Below are positions 25,201 to 37,200 of a stretch of 64,000 nucleotides of DNA, piece by piece. The notes beneath the pieces are model-generated. The model made no database searches. It had not been told where the DNA came from and was given only the letters and a program-made list of their open reading frames with translations. Position 1 is the stretch's first letter; each line of letters starts with the position of its first letter. This DNA comes from Tetradesmus obliquus. Taxonomy: Eukaryota > Chlorophyta > Chlorophyceae > Sphaeropleales > Scenedesmaceae. The stretch is taken from contig CP126191.1 of the NCBI GenBank assembly GCA_030272155.1, positions 10,376,501 through 10,440,500 of the forward strand, read 5' to 3'. Both the position numbers and the translations under genes were made by a program.

Positions 25201-28200
25201 TGGGGGACTCATCACCGCCTGCAGTGGGGCTGGGGCTGGGGGACTCATCACCACCTGCAGTGGGGCTGGGGCTTGGGGACTCATCACCGCCTGCAGTTGG
25301 GCTGGGGCTGGGGGACTCGTCACCGGCTGCAGTGGGGCTGGGGCTGGGAGACTCATCACTGCCTGCAGTTGGGCTGGGGCTGGGAGACTCATCACCGCCT
25401 GCAGTTGGGCTGGGGCTGGGGGACTCATCACCGCCTGCAGTGGGGCTGAAGCTGGGAGACTCGTCACCCCCTGCAGTGGGGCTGGGGCTGGGGGACTTGT
25501 CACCGCCTGCAGTGGGGCTAGGGCTGAAAGACTCATCACCGCCTGTAGTGGGGATGGGGCTGGGAGACTCATCACCGCCTGCAGTTGTGCTGGGGCTGGG
25601 AGACTCATCACCGCCTGCAGTGGGGCTGGGGCTGGGAGACTCATCACCGCCTGCAGTGGGGCTGGGCTTGGTGGACTCATCACCGCCTGCAGTGGGGCTG
25701 GGGCTGGGGGACTCATCACCGCCTGCAGTGGGGCTAGGGCTGGGAGACTCGTCACCGCCTGCAGAGGCGCTGGGTCTGGGAGACACGTCACCGTTTGTAG
25801 TTGGGCTTGGGCTGGGGGACTCGTCACCGCCTGCAGAGGGGCTGGGGCTGGGAGACTCATCACCACTTGTAGTTGGGCTTGGGCTGGGGGACTCATCACC
25901 GCCTGCAGTGGGGCTGGGGCTGGGAGACTCATCACCGCCTGCAGTTGGGCTGGGGCTGGGGGACTCATCACCGCCTGCAGTGGGGCTGGGGCTGGGGGAC
26001 TCATCACCGCCTGCAGTTGTGCTGGGGCTGGGAGACACGTCACCGCCTGCAGAGGGGCTGGGGCTGGGAGACACGTCACCGCTTGTAGTTGGGCTTGGGC
26101 TGGGGGACTCATCACCGCCTGCAGTGGGGCTGGGGCTGGGAGACTCATCACCGCCTGCAGTGGGGCTGGGGCTGGGGGACTCATCACCGCCTGCAGTGGG
26201 GCTGGGGCTGGGGGACTCATCCCCGCCTGCAGTTGTGCTGGGGCTGGGAGACACGTCACCGCCTGCAGTGGGGCTGGGGCTGGGAGACTCATCACCGCCT
26301 GCAGTGGGGCTGGGGCTGGTGGACTCATCACCGCCTGCAGTGGGGCTGGGGCTGGGAGACACGTCACCGCTTGTAGTTGGGGTTGGGCTGGGGGACTCGT
26401 CACCGCCTGCAGAGGGGCTGGGGCTGGGAGACACGTCACCGCCTGCAGTGGGGCTAGGGCTGGGAGACTCGTCACTGCCTGCAGAGGGGCTGGGGCTGGG
26501 AGACACGTCACCGTTTTTAGTTGGGCTTGGGCTGGGGGACTCGTCACCGCCTGCAGAGGGGCTGGGGCTGGGAGACACGTCACCGCTTGTAGTTGGGCTT
26601 GGGCTGGGGGACTCATCACCGCCTGCAGTTGGGCTGGGGCTGGGAGACTCATCACCGCCTGCAGTTGGGCTGGGGCTGGGGGACTCATCACCGCCTGCAG
26701 TGGGGCTGGGGCTGGGGGACTCATCACCGCCTGCAGTTGTGCTGGGGCTGGGAGACACGTCACCGCCTGCAGAGGGGCTGGGGCTGGGAGACACGTCACC
26801 GCTTGTAGTTGGGCTTGGGCTGGGGGACTCATCACCGCCTGCAGTTGGGCTGGGGCTGGGAGACTCATCACCGCCTGCAGTGGGGCTGGGGCTGGGGGAC
26901 TCATCACCGCCTGCAGTGGGGCTGGGGCTGGGGGACTCATCACCGCCTGCAGTTGTGCTGGGGCTGGGAGACACGTCACCGCCTGCAGTGGGGCTGGGGC
27001 TGGGAGACTCATCACCGCCTGCAGTGGGGCTGGGGCTGGTGGACTCATCACCGCCTGCAGTGGGGCTGGGGCTGGGAGACACGTCACCGCTTGTAGTTGG
27101 GGTTGGGCTGGGGGACTCGTCACCGCCTGCAGAGGGGCTGGGGCTGGGAGACACGTCACCGCCTGCAGTGGGGCTAGGGCTGGGAGACTCGTCACTGCCT
27201 GCAGAGGGGCTGGGGCTGGGAGACTCATCACCGCCTGCAGTGGGGCTGGGGCTGTGGGACTCGTCAACACTTGTAGTGGGGCTGGGGCTAGGAGACTCAT
27301 CACCGCCTGCAGTGAGCCTGGGGCTGGGAGACTCATCACTGCCTGCAGTTGGGCTGGGGCTGGGAGACTCATCACCGCCTGCAGTGGGGCTGAAGCTGGG
27401 AGACTCGTCACCCCCTGCAGTGGGGCTGGGGCTGGGGGACTTGTCACCGCCTGCAGTGGGGCTAGGGCTGAAAGACTCATCACCGCCTGTAGTGGGGATG
27501 GGGCTGGGAGACTCATCACCGCCTGCAGTTGTGCTGGGGCTGGGAGACTCATCACCGCCTGCAGTGGGGCTGGGGCTGGGGGACTCATCACCACCTACAG
27601 TGGGGCTGGGGCTTGGGGACTCATCACCGCCTGTAGTGGGGCTGGGGCTAGGAGACTCGTCACCGGCTGCAGTGGGGCTGGGGCTGGGAGACTCATCACT
27701 GCCTGCAGTTGGGCTGGGGCTGGGAGACTCATCACCGCCTGCAGTGGGGTTGGGGCTGGGGGACTCATCACCGCCTGCAGTGGGGCTGGGGCTGGGGGAC
27801 TCGTCAACACTTGTAGTGGGGTTGGGGCTAGGAGACTCATCACCGCCTGCAGTGGGCCTGGGGCTGGGAGACTCATCACTGCCTGCAGTTGGGCTGGGGC
27901 TGGGAGACTCATCACCGCCTGCAGTGGGGCTGGGGCTGGGAGACACGTCACCGCTTGTAGTTGGGCTTGGGCTGGGGGACTCATCACCGCCTGCAGTTGG
28001 GCTGGGGCTGGGAGACTCATCACCGCCTGCAGTGGGGCTGGGGCTGGGGGACTCATCACCACCTACAGTGGGGCTGGGGCTTGGGGACTCATCACCGCCT
28101 GTAGTGGGGCTGGGGCTAGGAGACTCGTCACCGGCTGCAGTGGGGCTGGGGCTGGGAGACTCATCACTGCCTGCAGTTGGGCTGGGGCTGGGAGACTCAT

Positions 28201-31200
28201 CACCGCCTGCAGTGGGGTTGGGGCTGGGGGACTCATCACCGCCTGCAGTGGGGCTGGGGCTGGGAGACTCGTCACCGCCTGCAGTGGAGCTGGGGCTGGG
28301 AGACTCATCACGGCCTGCAGTGGGGCTGGGGCTGGGGGACCCATCACCGCCTGCAGTGGGGCTGGGGCTGGGAGACTCATCACCGCCTGCAGTGGGGCTG
28401 GGGCTGGGGGACTCATCACCGCCTGCAGTGGGGCTGGGCTTGGGAGACTCGTCACCGCCTGCAGTGGAGCTGGGGCTGGGAGACTCATCACGGCCTGCAG
28501 TGGGGCTGGGGCTGGGGGACTCATCACCGCCTGCAGTGGGGCTGGGGCTGGGAGACTCATCACCGCCTGCAGTGGGGCTGGGGCTGGTGTACTCATCACC
28601 GCCTGCAGTGGGGCTAGGGCTGGGAGACTCATCACCGCCTGCAGAGGGGCTGGCGCTGGGGGACTCATCACCGGCTGCAGTAGGGCTGGGGCTGGGAGAC
28701 TCGTCAACACTTGTAGTTGGGCTTGGGCTGGGAGACTCATCACCGCCTGCAGTGGGGCTGGGGCTGGGAGACTCATCACCGCCTGCAGTTGGGCTGGGGC
28801 TGGGGGACTCATCACCGCCTGCAGAGGGGCTGGGGCTGGGAGACACGTCACCGCTTGTAGTTGGGCTTGGGCTGGGGGACTCGTCACCGCCTGCAGTTGG
28901 GCTAGGGCTTGGAGACTCATCACTGCCTGCAGAGGGGCTGGGGCTGGGAGACTCATCACCGCCTGCAGTGGGGCTGGGGCTGGGGGACTCGTCAACACTT
29001 GTAGTGGGGTTGGGGCTAGGAGACTCATCACCGCCTGCAGTGGGCCTGGGGCTGGGAGACTCATCACTGCCTGCAGTTGGGCTGGGGCTGGGAGACTCAT
29101 CACCGCCTGCAGTGGGGCTGGGGCTGGGAGACTCATCACCGCCTGCAGTGGGGCTGGGGCTGGGGGACTCATCACCGCCTGCAGTGGAGCTGGGGCTGGG
29201 AGACTCATCACCGCCTGCAGTGGGGCTGGGGCTGGGAGACTCATCACCGCCTGCAGTGGGGCTGGGGCTGGGGGACTCATCACCGCCTGCAGTGGGGCTG
29301 GGGCTGGGGGACTCATCACCGCCTGCAGTGGGGCTGGGGCTGGGGGACTCATCACCGCCTGCAGAGGGGCTGGCGCTGGGGGACTCATCACCGGCTGCAG
29401 TGGGGCTGGCGCTGGGAGACTCGTCAACACTTGTAGTTGGGCTTGGGCTGGGAGACTCATCACCGCCTGCAGTAGGGCTGGGGCTGGGAGACTCATCACT
29501 GCCTGCAGTGGGGCTGGGGCTGGGGGACTCATCACCGCCTGCAGTGGGGCTGGGGCTAGGAGACTCGTCACCGCCTGCAGTTGGGCTGGGGCTGGGAGAC
29601 TCATCACCGCCTGCAGTGGGGCTGGGGCTGGGAGACTCATCACCGCCTGCAGTGGGGCTGGGGCTGGGCGATGGTGAGGCATCACCGCTGCCGCTGCTGC
29701 CGCCTGTTGCGGTGCCTGCATCAGGGCTGGGGCTGGGTGATGGTGAGGCGTCACCGCTGCTGCTGCCGCCTGTTGCGCTGCCTGCATCAGGGCTGGGGCT
29801 GGGTGATGGTGAGGCGTCACCGCTGCTGCTGCTGCCTGTTGTGCTGCCTGCATCAGGGCTTGGGCTGGGTGATGGTGAGGCGTCACCGTTGCCGATGCCG
29901 CCTGTTGCGCTGCCTGCATCAGGGCTGGGGCTGGGTGATGGTGAGACGTCACCGCTGCTGCTGCCGCCTGTTGCGCTGACTTCATCAGGGCTGGGGCTGG
30001 GTGATGGTGAGGCGTCACCGCTGCTGCTGCCGCCTGTTGCGCTGCCTGCATCAGGGCTGGGGCTGGGTGATGGTGAGGCTTCACTGCTGCTGCTGATTCC
30101 TGTTGCGCTGCCTGCATCAAGGCTGGGGCTGGGTGATGGTGAGGCGTCACTGCTGCTGCTGCCGCCTGTTGCGCTGCCTGCATCAAGGCTGGGGCTGGGT
30201 GATGGTGAGGCGTCACTGCTGCTGCTGCCGCCTGTTGCGCTGCCTGCATCAGGGCTGGGGCTGTGTGATGGTGAGGCGTCACCGCTGCTGCTGCCGCCTG
30301 TTGCGCTGCCTGCATCAGGGCTGGGGCTGGGTGATGGTGAGGCGTCACTGCTGCTGCTGCCGCCTGTTGCGCTGCCTGCATCAGGGCTGGGGCTGGGTGA
30401 TGGTGAGGCGTCACCGCTGCTGCTGATTCCTGTTGCGCTGCCTGCATCAGGGCTGGGGCTGGGTGATGGTGAGACGTCACCGCTGCTGCTGCCGCCTGTT
30501 GCGCTGCCTGCATCAGGGCTGGGGCTGGGTGATGGTGAGACGTCACCGCTGCTGCTGCCGCCTGTTGCGCTGACTTCATCAGGGCTGGGGCTGGGTGATG
30601 GTGAGGCGTCACCGCTGCTGCTGCCGCCTGTTGCGCTGCCTGCATCAGGGCTGGGGCTGGGTGATGGTGAGGCTTCACTGCTGCTGCTGATTCCTGTTGC
30701 GCTGCCTGCATCAAGGCTGGGGCTGGGTGATGGTGAGGCGTCACTGCTGCTGCTGCCGCCTGTTGCGCTGCCTGCATCAAGGCTGGGGCTGGGTGATGGT
30801 GAGGCGTCACTGCTGCTGCTGCCGCCTGTTGCGCTGCCTGCATCAGGGCTGGGGCTGTGTGATGGTGAGGCGTCACCGCTGCTGCTGCCGCCTGTTGCGC
30901 TGCCTGCATCAGGGCTGGGGCTGGGTGATGGTGAGGCGTCACTGCTGCTGCTGCCGCCTGTTGCGCTGCCTGCATCAGGGCTGGGGCTGGGTGATGGTGA
31001 GGCGTCACCGCTGCTGCTGATTCCTGTTGCGCTGCCTGCATCAGGGCTTGGGCTGGGTGATGGTGAGACGTCACCGCTGATTCTGCCGCCTGTTGCGCTG
31101 CCTGCATCAGGGCTGGGGCTGGGTGATGGTGAGGCGTCACCGCTGCTGCTGCCGCCTGTTGCGCTGCCTGCATCAGGGCTGGGGCTGGGTGATGGTGAGG

Positions 31201-34200
31201 CGTCACCGCTGCTGCTGCCGCCTGTTGCGCTGCCTGCATCAGGGCTTGGGCTGGGTGATGGTGAGACGTCACCGCTGCTGCTGCCGCCTGTTGCGCTGCC
31301 TGCATCAGGGCTGGGGCTGGGTGATGGTGAGGCGTCACCGCTGCTGCTGCCGCCTGTTGCGCTGCCTGCATCAGGGCTGGGGCTGGGTGATGGTGAGGCG
31401 TCACTGCTGCTGCTGCCGCCTGTTGCGCTGCCTGCATCAGGGCTGGGGCTGGGTGATGGTGAGGCGTCACCGCTGCTGCTGATTCCTGTTGCGCTGCCTG
31501 CATCAGGGCTGGGGCTGGGTGATGGTGAGACGTCACCGCTGCTGCTGCCGCCTGTTGCGCTGCCTGCATCAGGGCTGGGGCTGGGTGATGGTGAGACGTC
31601 ACCGCTGCTGCTGCCGCCCGTTGCGCTGCCTGCATCAGGGCTGGGGCTGGGTGATGGTGAGGCGTCACCGCTGCTGCTACTGCCTGTTGCGCTGCCTGCA
31701 TCAGGGCTTGGGCTGGGTGATGGTGAGGCATCACCGCTGCTGCTGCCGCCTGTTGCGCTGCCTGCATCAGGGCTGGGGCTGGGTGATGGTGAGGCGTCAC
31801 CGCTGCTGCTGCCGCCTGTTGCGCTGCCTGCATCAGGGCTGGGGCTGGGTGATGGTGAGGTGTCACCGCTGCTGCTGCCGCCTGTTGAGCTGCCTGCATC
31901 CGGGCTGGGGCTGGGTGATGGTGAGGCTTCACTGCTGCTGCTGATTCCTGTTGCGCTGCCTGCATCAAGGCTGGGGCTGGGTGATGGTGAGGCGTCACTG
32001 CTGCTGCTGCCGTCTGTTGCGCTGCCTGCATCAGGGCTGGGGCTGGGTGATGGTGAGGCGTCACCGCTGCTGCTGCCGCCTGTTGCGCTGCCTGCATCAG
32101 GGCTGGGGCTGGCTGATGGTGAGGCGTCACCGCTGCTGCTGCCGCCTGTTGCGCTGCCTGCATCAGGGCTGGGGCTGGGTGATGGTGAGGCGTCACCGCT
32201 GCTGCTGCTGCCTGTTGTGCTGCCTGCATCAGGGCTTGGGCTGGATGATGGTGAAGCATCACCGCTGCTGCTGCCGCCTGTTGCGCTGCCTGCACCAGGG
32301 CTGGGGCTGGGTGATGGTGAGGCGTCACTGCTGCTGCTGCCGCCTGTTGCGCTGCCTGCATCCGGGCTGGGGCTGGGTGATGGTGAGGCGTCACTGCTGC
32401 TGCTGCCGCCTGTTGCGCTGCCTGCATCAGGGCTAAGGCTGGGTGATGGTGAGGCGTCACCGCTGCTGCTGCCGCCTGTTGCGCTGCCTGCATCAGGGCT
32501 GGGGCTGGGTGATGGTGTAGCGTTACCGCTGGGGCTTGGGCTGCTTGTAGCTGCAACTGATGGTGACGGGCTGATGTTATTGCTTTGCGTGCTGGACCCC
32601 CCTGTTTGGCTGGGGCTTGGCACAGTTGGAGAGGATGTATTGACAGTGGCTGCTGTTGCAGGTCTGGGGCTTGGTGAAGGTGGTATCTTTCCGCAGCAAA
32701 CATCTGGGGCTTCCTCATGGCTCAACCCAGCAATGGTCATGGAGGCATTTTGCACAGCTGGCCTGAAGCCGTCTGGACAAGCCACCTTGGATGCTGTGTT
32801 GTCAAGAGTCGCGCTGCATGTTGCGCCGTCAATGTACACCTGCACAATGGCAGCAGTCCCAGCGCGTTGCGGTTGAAGGTTGTAGTTGCAGCTTGACACC
32901 ATCCTCAGCTGTTTGCTGCGTGCCTAGGATGATACTGATGTATGTATGTATTTATACGCTGGGTATCTCTAATGGTATTCTGTACCGGATTCTGTATGCG
33001 GCCGACATAACATCGCCATTGCACAGCAAGTCGCAAATGTTGCCTAGACCGACATCTTTGGCAAACACTGTCAGACCAGCTGCCTGCTATTGTGAAGGCT
33101 GAGCTCTTGCGGCAACTTACGAGGCTGCAGCACCTGCTCTTGGCAGTGGCACCTTGCACCAGCAGACCATTGATATAGATTGACGCTGGGGTGCGCGTGC
33201 GTTTGTAGCCTGCTCCACACCAGGAGACGTCCCAAGATGTGCAGGTTTCTGTGCTGGCATAAACCGCATCGCAACAAGCAGCGTTTGCAGCCGCCTCTTC
33301 CAGCCCTGCAATGGAAATGCTTTTCAGGTTGTCCTTGCGCTGGAATCCTGTGCTGCAAACAAAGCTTGGAGTCCTGACAGCAGCACCGTTTGTGTCAGCA
33401 CAGGTCGAGTTCTCCGGGTATGTTGTGGTGCAGTTTCCACTGCTGGTGATCTGCCACACAGCAGTCACCCCAGATTTTGTGCACGTTGCTTGTGTGGCGC
33501 TGCCGCTGCCAATGCAGGTAGCCCGGCAGGTGCCACCAACAGTGATGTCGCAGTTTGTAGCCCACTTTGCATTTGGCACATCTGTTGATGGGATGGTGTT
33601 GCACAGGACTGCAGTTGAACAGGGGAAACAGGCAGTAGGTGTGTTAAAAAATGATAAGATCTATACAATATTGGGTTTTGGATGCTCCAGGCAAGAAACA
33701 GCTGTGTTTTATCCAATGATCATGCAGCAATGCCCTGCAAGCAATAGTTGTGTGATACATGTCATAGAGCAGCTGCCATGTACTCTACAGGTGTCAGCAG
33801 ATGCTAGCAGGCGGTGAACCTGTTGACAGTCCTGCAACATGTACTCGCTTACTTGGTTCACACTTCCCCATTGGGTGCGTCCAGTTGCCGGTTGCCTTGT
33901 CACACAGGGACAGCAGCGTGCCCACTGTGTTGCCAGTGCAAGTGGCTGTGCAGGTGGATGCGTTTGTGCAGGTGGCCCAGTTTGCATTGGCAGTGGCAGG
34001 AGGCGGACTGCCGCATGTCTTTGCCACGATGGGAGCGCCTTCAGGTGCATGCAAGCATAACAGTTTGGCAGCACTTGAAAAGGTGTAAGGCCTCTGACAC
34101 TTGTTGAAGTGACTGCCTGCAAGCATGCCTATATGGTACCAGCTGCCACAGCATGCATTTGCAGCCGCGATGCATTGCCTGGATCACCAAGCATTGTGGC

Positions 34201-37200
34201 AAGCTTGCTGCACCTGCGACAGGAAAAGTGCGGCACCTGCATGACCACTCAAACACACGCCGCCGCATTGTTGGCGATGCTCACTCAGCATGCTGGCAGA
34301 ATCAAAGGCAGCAGTTGACTAGGAGCCCTGCAATGCACTGGGGACGCTTACTGGTGGGCGCTCGCGTGCAGTTGCCGGCTATAGCATCCCACAGCCCACT
34401 TGACAGACACTGCGATGACACTGTGCCAGCCCCATTGTCACAAGGGCCAGAGCACTTGTAGCCAGGCTCAGCGCCGCTGCAAGCCACGGGGAAGGTGGCG
34501 CCGGCTGATGGTGGCAGCCCCACACACTTGGTGGCCGCCTTGGTCACTGCATGGAGCAGCACGCACTGTTGTCAGCTGAAGGGAAGACAGCTTACAAAGA
34601 GTGGAACAGAGGTTAGTGGGCACACATATTCTGCAAAAAGACAGAATGTGCCGGAATGCTTTTGGTTTGACTGTCGTGTATACAGTTCTAGCCATCTGCA
34701 GCAGCACCACGCTGTGTGCCAACCTAATCGGCATGACTGCCAGCTCACCGCTGACAATATGGTAGCATGGGATTCGGCAGAGGCCACAACCTGCAAACTC
34801 AAAATGCGCCCTGTGACAGCCAACTAACTTCTCAACACGGTCAGCTCACCTTCGACAGCTGTAGCGTTGTTGAAGGCAGCGCTGAGGCTGGGGTCCGCAG
34901 CAATGGCACCGTTGACCTTCTGCAGCAGCTCCTGCTGCTTTGACTCTGTCTTGAGCTCATTGTTCAGCATAGCCACGAGAGATGACAGGCTGGCGTTGGG
35001 ATGCAATGCATCGCCAGTAGAGATGCCAACTGCCTCTATCAGCGCCTTGGTTGCATCCTTGACTGCTGCTGCTGATTTGATGCTGTCCTTCAGGGTTATC
35101 ACCAGCTTCACGTTGACACCTCCTGCACTCCTGCTCGGCCACAGCGCCGACTTGGTTGCTTGAGCAGCGGGCTGCATACATCAGCGACAGCATTGTGCAG
35201 CATAACAGCTGTTGAGCAAAGCCTCTACAGCACAGCTTAGCAGAACTACAACAAATCTGCTGGCACCATACCCAATATCATGCAGGCTGTGCATCATACT
35301 TGCAGCGCCATGCTGGCAGCTTCTACCGCTGCCACGCTGGCAGCAACCACTATTGCAAGGCTGCAGCTGTTTTTCCTGTTCAGCTCACCTGGCAGTCCTG
35401 CACCTGCACCACAATGTTTGACGCCTCCTCGGGCTGCATGCCGTCAGTGACCTGCAGCCGCGTCTCCTCTGCCAGCTGCTGGTTGACTGTCTCATTGCAG
35501 GTAGGGGTGTTTGCAGACACTCCCACCTCCACCATTGCACGCTCAACGACTGGCAGCGCACAGCAGAGCTCCTCCGTTGCAGTGCCTTTGTCAAGCTGGG
35601 GGGCAGGCTCTCGCTTGGGGTTGGCGCCACAATCGGATGCAGCACACTCATCCTGTGGGCAGCAGGCACGTATGGCACAGTTTGTGTGCATTGCAAGGCA
35701 ATGTGGATGCCATCTCCATTGTGTGGCACCATGTACATGGCTGCGAGGATGGTGCAGCTGTGCTGGCAACATTGACTGGCACACGCTGACACCATGGAGT
35801 GTGGGTTTCCTTGCACGCTTCTAAAGGCATTCATTGCTATGTATTGCTGGCCATCTGAGCAGTGCGGCTTGGGTAAACAACCTTCTGGCCTTTTTATATG
35901 AAACCCTGCATACGTGCATGTCACTGTGACTAGTACTGCATTTGCAAAATGAGTTCCGCCTAGTAGGTGTGTATTGTGCTGTGCCAGGAAATCCCGCCAG
36001 TGGCACTCACGCAGCAAACTTGATATGATGGTGCCACTCCTGCAAGCAGAATTGGGCTGCTCCTGCTGCCACCTGGCGAGCACTCCTGGTACCCTGAGCA
36101 CGTGCTCTGCATAGCAGAAAAACAGTTAAGGCACCCAACACAAAAACTGGTGAACCACAGTGCTGGCAGGGTGTGCCTGGAATAGCGGCATGGTGCACGT
36201 GATGCTCAGCGCTGACATCACAGTGTGCGATGGACGGTTGCTCTAGTACAGGCACTGCCGGTGCTACTAACTTTTGCTGCAGCCGCTGTTGCTGCAGAAC
36301 CCGATACATTTTGCAGCAGCACCAGCCAGCAGGCATCCACTCACACAGCATGCTTCGTCCGAAGGTGAGCCGGTGAACTCTGCTCCCTCTTTTGGTGTGC
36401 CGCTGCTGCACTGATAATCAGCATTCGCACAGGTACCTGGTGTATGGCAGCATGGAGACGGCCGTCACAGGGTAAGTTTCAGATGACATGTGGACCTGTC
36501 TCCCGAATTACTTGTTACAACAACTGGACATGACCAGCTATCCTGCTTTGCTGCTCTTTGGTGCACTCATGAACAGGCCCAACACTGCACTGCAAGGACC
36601 CTAGTGCATCTGCTCTCAGCTGCTGTACTCGGCATGGCTGCACATCACGTGTACGTACTTGTGGTGCAGTCGCTGCCCTTCCATCCGTTGATGCAGCTGC
36701 AGACACCCGAGGAGCATGTGCCGCCGTTGGCACAAGTGACGGCTCCGCAGGGATCTGCGGCGCTGCCATTGGTTCCTGCTGCTGGGGTATCAGGGCCCTC
36801 CACAGGCACCACTGATGAGGCTGCAGCTGCCTGCGTGAGGCAATGGCATCCAGCAAGCTCAGAGTTGTTCTGTGTCAAACAGTGCCTAGATACTTTGCAC
36901 AGTCAAATTCGCATGGCCAGAACTGCAATAGCTTATCAACACTATGAATTGCGACCTTACGGATGTCACTGTGCGGTAATGAGTCCAGTATGCCAGGTTT
37001 ATGACGTACTCTAGCAACACGCCGTCAACGTATATGCAGCAGCCTGGTGGCAACATATGAGTAACCTATGTATCACCAGGACAGCATGCTCGGTACAAAT
37101 ACCTCAAGGATAGCTGGCATGCTGTTTCCTGCCCATTGATATGCGAATGCACCAGGCTACTGCCCACCTCGCAGCAAAGCTCGTCACTAGGAACAACGCC

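Noticed and set aside
19735-32515. CRISPR-like array because of regular repeats.
   Set aside because: Units are contiguous, coding and without unique spacers; the genome is eukaryotic.
20015-32876. Very long open frames (up to about 4,280 codons) on the plus strand across the minisatellites, and other frames on the minus strand.
   Set aside because: The repeat units are multiples of three without stops in several frames, so openness is automatic. Only the minus frame coding SPSPTAGGDESP joins in frame to Cys-rich exons on both sides.
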